NCBI GenBank assembly: GCA_025997955.1
Contig: BNVH01000132.1
Span: 1 to 6,056 of the forward strand
From: Synergistales bacterium
GTDB lineage: Bacteria; Synergistota; Synergistia; Synergistales; Aminobacteriaceae
DNA: 6,056 nt
Direction: 5' to 3'
Shown here: in pieces, positions 4,922 to 6,056 of the stretch
Numbering within the stretch: position 1 is the first letter of the stretch
How the letters are laid out: every line of letters starts with the position of its first letter
Program-made: the position numbers and the translations under genes
The notes under the pieces: model-generated
What the model saw: only the letters and a program-made list of their open reading frames with translations
The model's database searches: none
What the model was told of the DNA's origin: nothing

Positions 4922-4949
4922 AAGCGGGGCAAAAAACCCCGCTTTTTTT
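4922..4949 (+). terminator. Rho-independent terminator after the 442-residue gene
   Basis: AAGCGGGG (4922-4929), loop CAAAAAA, CCCCGCTT (4937-4944) with a run of seven T (4943-4949). It begins 6 nt after the stop codon and would insulate the origin from transcription through the upstream gene. Confidence 0.93.
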
Positions 4950-5011
4950 GTGCGATTAAAATTCTTATAAATATAGTCACTATTCCTTAAAAATGACTTT
5001 GACCAATACTA

Positions 5012-5081
5012 ACTTTGGGGGGGTATCTATCCGACTTTGGGGGGGTATCTATCCGACTTTGGGGGGGTATCTATCCGACTT
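5012..5081 (+). repeat. Three exact 22-bp tandem iterons plus a 4-bp remnant
   Basis: The unit is ACTTT, seven G, then TATCTATCCG. Copies lie at 5012-5033, 5034-5055 and 5056-5077 without a single difference, followed by ACTT (5078-5081). The 22-bp period (about two helical turns) is typical of plasmid iterons that bind an initiator on one face of the DNA. The run of seven G is unusual for an iteron. Confidence 0.9.
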
Positions 5082-5131
5082 GCTTTTTATAAATCATTCC
5101 ACTGCAACGCTTTTAATTAGGTGATTTTTCC

Positions 5132-5149
5132 TAAGTATATTAAGTATAT
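5132..5149 (+). repeat. 9-bp A+T tandem repeat, possible unwinding element
   Basis: TAAGTATAT is exactly repeated at 5132-5140 and 5141-5149, with a third partial TAAGG beginning at 5150. It lies about 50 bp past the iterons in A+T-rich DNA, where a duplex-unwinding element is expected in an iteron origin. Confidence 0.5.
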
Positions 5150-5193
5150 TAAGGCGATACAAAATCCGCCTTAAAAATAGGCGGCTTTGTATC
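5149..5193 (+). other. Overlapping alternative hairpins in the origin/primase leader
   Basis: TTAAGGCG (5149-5156) is perfectly complementary to CGCCTTAA (5167-5174). The middle part also fits a second, larger hairpin: GATACAAA (5156-5163) with TTTGTATC (5186-5193), and CCGCC (5166-5170) with GGCGG (5180-5184). The two share bases and exclude each other. No T-tract follows, so a primase or initiator recognition hairpin, or a translational switch, is more likely than a terminator. Confidence 0.5.
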
Positions 5194-5209
5194 CTAAAGA
5201 CAAAAACCA

Positions 5210-5258
5210 CCTGTAAGAAAAAAGCCAAGAACCACGCCTTGGACTTTTCCTTTACAGG
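5210..5258 (+). other. Long 18-bp hairpin immediately before the primase gene
   Basis: CCTGTAAG (5210-5217) pairs with TTTACAGG preceded by wobble (5251-5258), then AAAAG (5220-5224) with CTTTT (5244-5248), then CCAAG (5225-5229) with CTTGG (5238-5242), giving 18 bp with one bulged A and one 2x2 internal loop around an 8-nt loop. Its two arms are the inverse and direct forms of the recurring TTACAGG motif. CTTGGA (5238-5243) can alternatively pair with TCCAAG (5263-5268), nearer the Shine-Dalgarno. Confidence 0.55.
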
Positions 5259-5284
5259 CAAATCCAAGAAAGGCGGGCGAGGTA

Positions 5285-6056
5285 ATGAAAGTAACCACAT
5301 ATGAGCAACAGGAACAGAAACGGGAACTAAAAGAGCGCATGACCGAGTATCTAAACGGGCGCAGCATAGACACGCGCAGGCCGTTTAATTGCCTGAACCC
5401 CGACCACGAGGACAAGAACCCTTCCATGAGCTACGACGCGAAGAACAACCGCGTGAAGTGTTTCTCATGCAACGCAAGCTATGACGTTATCGACCTGATA
5501 GCCATTGAGCGCGGCATACCTCAGACAGACCACGCCGCGAAGTTCAAAGCGGCGCGTGAATATTTTGGATACGACAGACCGACGGGTGGCGCGACGGGCG
5601 CGGCCACTCCGAACCCAAAACCCAAGACGGAGACAAAAACCGAAACGGATTATTCAGCTTTTTTCTTACAGGCTCAGGCTTCTATCTCAGAAACGGACTA
5701 CTTACAGCAGCGCTGCATATCACAAGAAACGGCGGCGCGGTTTGGGCTTGGGTATGTGCAGGGCTTCAATGGTTGGCCTGGGGCTTTGATAATACCGACG
5801 AGCCGCCACAGCTACGAAGCGCGGAACACCGACGCGGGGGCGGAGCATGGGAACAGATACCGCAAAAAAGGCGCGGCGCGGCTATTTAATCTTGGTGCGC
5901 TCAGAACGGCTCAAAAACCCGTTTTTATTGTCGAGGGTGTAATAGATTGTCTTTCGGTGTTAGAGGGCGGTGGTGAGGCTGTAGGCTTGGGTAGCGCGGA
6001 TAATTACGGGTTACTCTTGGCCGAACTCGAAAAGCAAAGGCCGATACAACCCTTGA
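5285..6056 (+). CDS. DnaG-like primase with CHC2-type zinc finger and TOPRIM domain (3' truncated by window)
   Basis: The frame starts at ATG 5285 and is still open at the window end (257 codons visible). The preceding stop in frame is at 5195 and no other start codon lies between. Residues 33-77 form a CHC2-like zinc-binding module: C36, H41, C59, C62 (C-x4-H-x17-C-x2-C) followed by YDVIDLIAIERG. A low-complexity linker (about 98-121: Gly/Ala, then Pro/Lys/Thr/Glu) leads to a conserved catalytic-core segment, TDYSAFFLQA, TDYLQQR, AARFGLGYVQGFNGWPGALI, IPTSRH. The TOPRIM domain begins at about 211 with KPVFIVEGVIDCLSVLE, E217 being the expected metal-binding Glu; the DxD motif should lie beyond the window. 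It would make RNA primers for plasmid or phage replication. Such proteins are often followed by a replicative helicase. Ribosome binding is modest: AAAGG 11 nt away, or GAGG only 2 nt away. Confidence 0.85.
   Translation, partial: MKVTTYEQQEQKRELKERMTEYLNGRSIDTRRPFNCLNPDHEDKNPSMSYDAKNNRVKCFSCNASYDVIDLIAIERGIPQTDHAAKFKAAREYFGYDRPTGGATGAATPNPKPKTETKTETDYSAFFLQAQASISETDYLQQRCISQETAARFGLGYVQGFNGWPGALIIPTSRHSYEARNTDAGAEHGNRYRKKGAARLFNLGALRTAQKPVFIVEGVIDCLSVLEGGGEAVGLGSADNYGLLLAELEKQRPIQPL

Larger units (their letters stand above)
4950..5284. other. Candidate origin of replication (iterons, A+T segment, hairpins)
   Basis: This gene-free segment holds three 22-bp iterons (5012-5077), a 9-bp A+T tandem repeat (5132-5149), and two large inverted repeats (5149-5193, 5210-5258) running up to the primase gene. 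The order of initiator, terminator, iterons, A+T DNA, hairpins and primase fits an iteron-controlled origin. RSF1010 oriV also combines three tandem iterons, an A+T segment and primase-recognised inverted repeats. No DnaA box matching TTATNCACA is apparent. The function is inferred. Confidence 0.65.

Noticed and set aside
5012..5081. CRISPR array
   Set aside because: The three 22-bp units are directly adjacent without spacers; they are iterons.
5505..5789. 94-codon plus-strand frame
   Set aside because: Out-of-frame shadow inside the primase gene; Arg-rich composition is typical of a shifted frame of this sequence.

Overview
The window reads as part of a bacterial plasmid or phage-plasmid. 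It has two different replication-initiator-type genes, a perfect tandem iteron array, and the 5' part of a DnaG-like primase gene. There are no ribosomal, metabolic or chromosomal housekeeping genes. The good Shine-Dalgarno sequences, the -10-like elements and a classical rho-independent terminator fit a bacterium. The host cannot be fixed from sequence alone; an anaerobic gut-type host is only a guess. All credible genes lie on the + strand.

Layout. Positions 61-879 encode a Rep_3-family (RepB/RepE-like) initiator. Positions 880-1668 hold no protein gene but do hold the most striking element here: a consensus-like promoter (1023-1050) directly before a densely base-paired region. A 29-bp closing helix (1058-1088 with 1301-1331) encloses several nested hairpins rich in G-U pairs, and more stems follow to about 1485. 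I interpret this as a large structured non-coding RNA. Positions 1669-2172 encode a helix-turn-helix protein resembling phage small-terminase or HTH adaptor proteins. Positions 2173-2561 are gene-free and A+T-rich with short repeats. They end in a palindrome and alternative hairpins before a two-domain DNA-binding protein with a C-terminal excisionase/MerR-like HTH (2562-3050). An 81-residue orphan follows (3240-3485), then a hairpin leader and a 442-residue putative initiator that starts at TTG behind a perfect AAGGAGG (3588-4916) and ends at a strong terminator.

Positions 4950-5284 look like an origin of replication: three exact 22-bp iterons, a 9-bp A+T tandem repeat, then two large inverted repeats, right in front of a primase with a CHC2-type zinc finger and a TOPRIM domain (5285 to the window end, truncated). 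Three iterons, an A+T segment, hairpins and an adjacent primase recall the architecture of RSF1010 oriV, although the proteins are not recognisably the same.

How it may work together (inference): the 442-residue protein binds the iterons and opens the A+T segment, and the primase starts synthesis, perhaps at the hairpins. The Rep_3 protein would serve a second replicon whose own iterons may lie left of the window. The two small HTH proteins are probably regulators or partition/packaging adaptors. Several short motifs recur between genes (a pyrimidine-rich TTACAGG motif, a shared stop-codon module and a strand-biased GGCGCGG heptamer), which suggests element-wide regulatory or maintenance signals.
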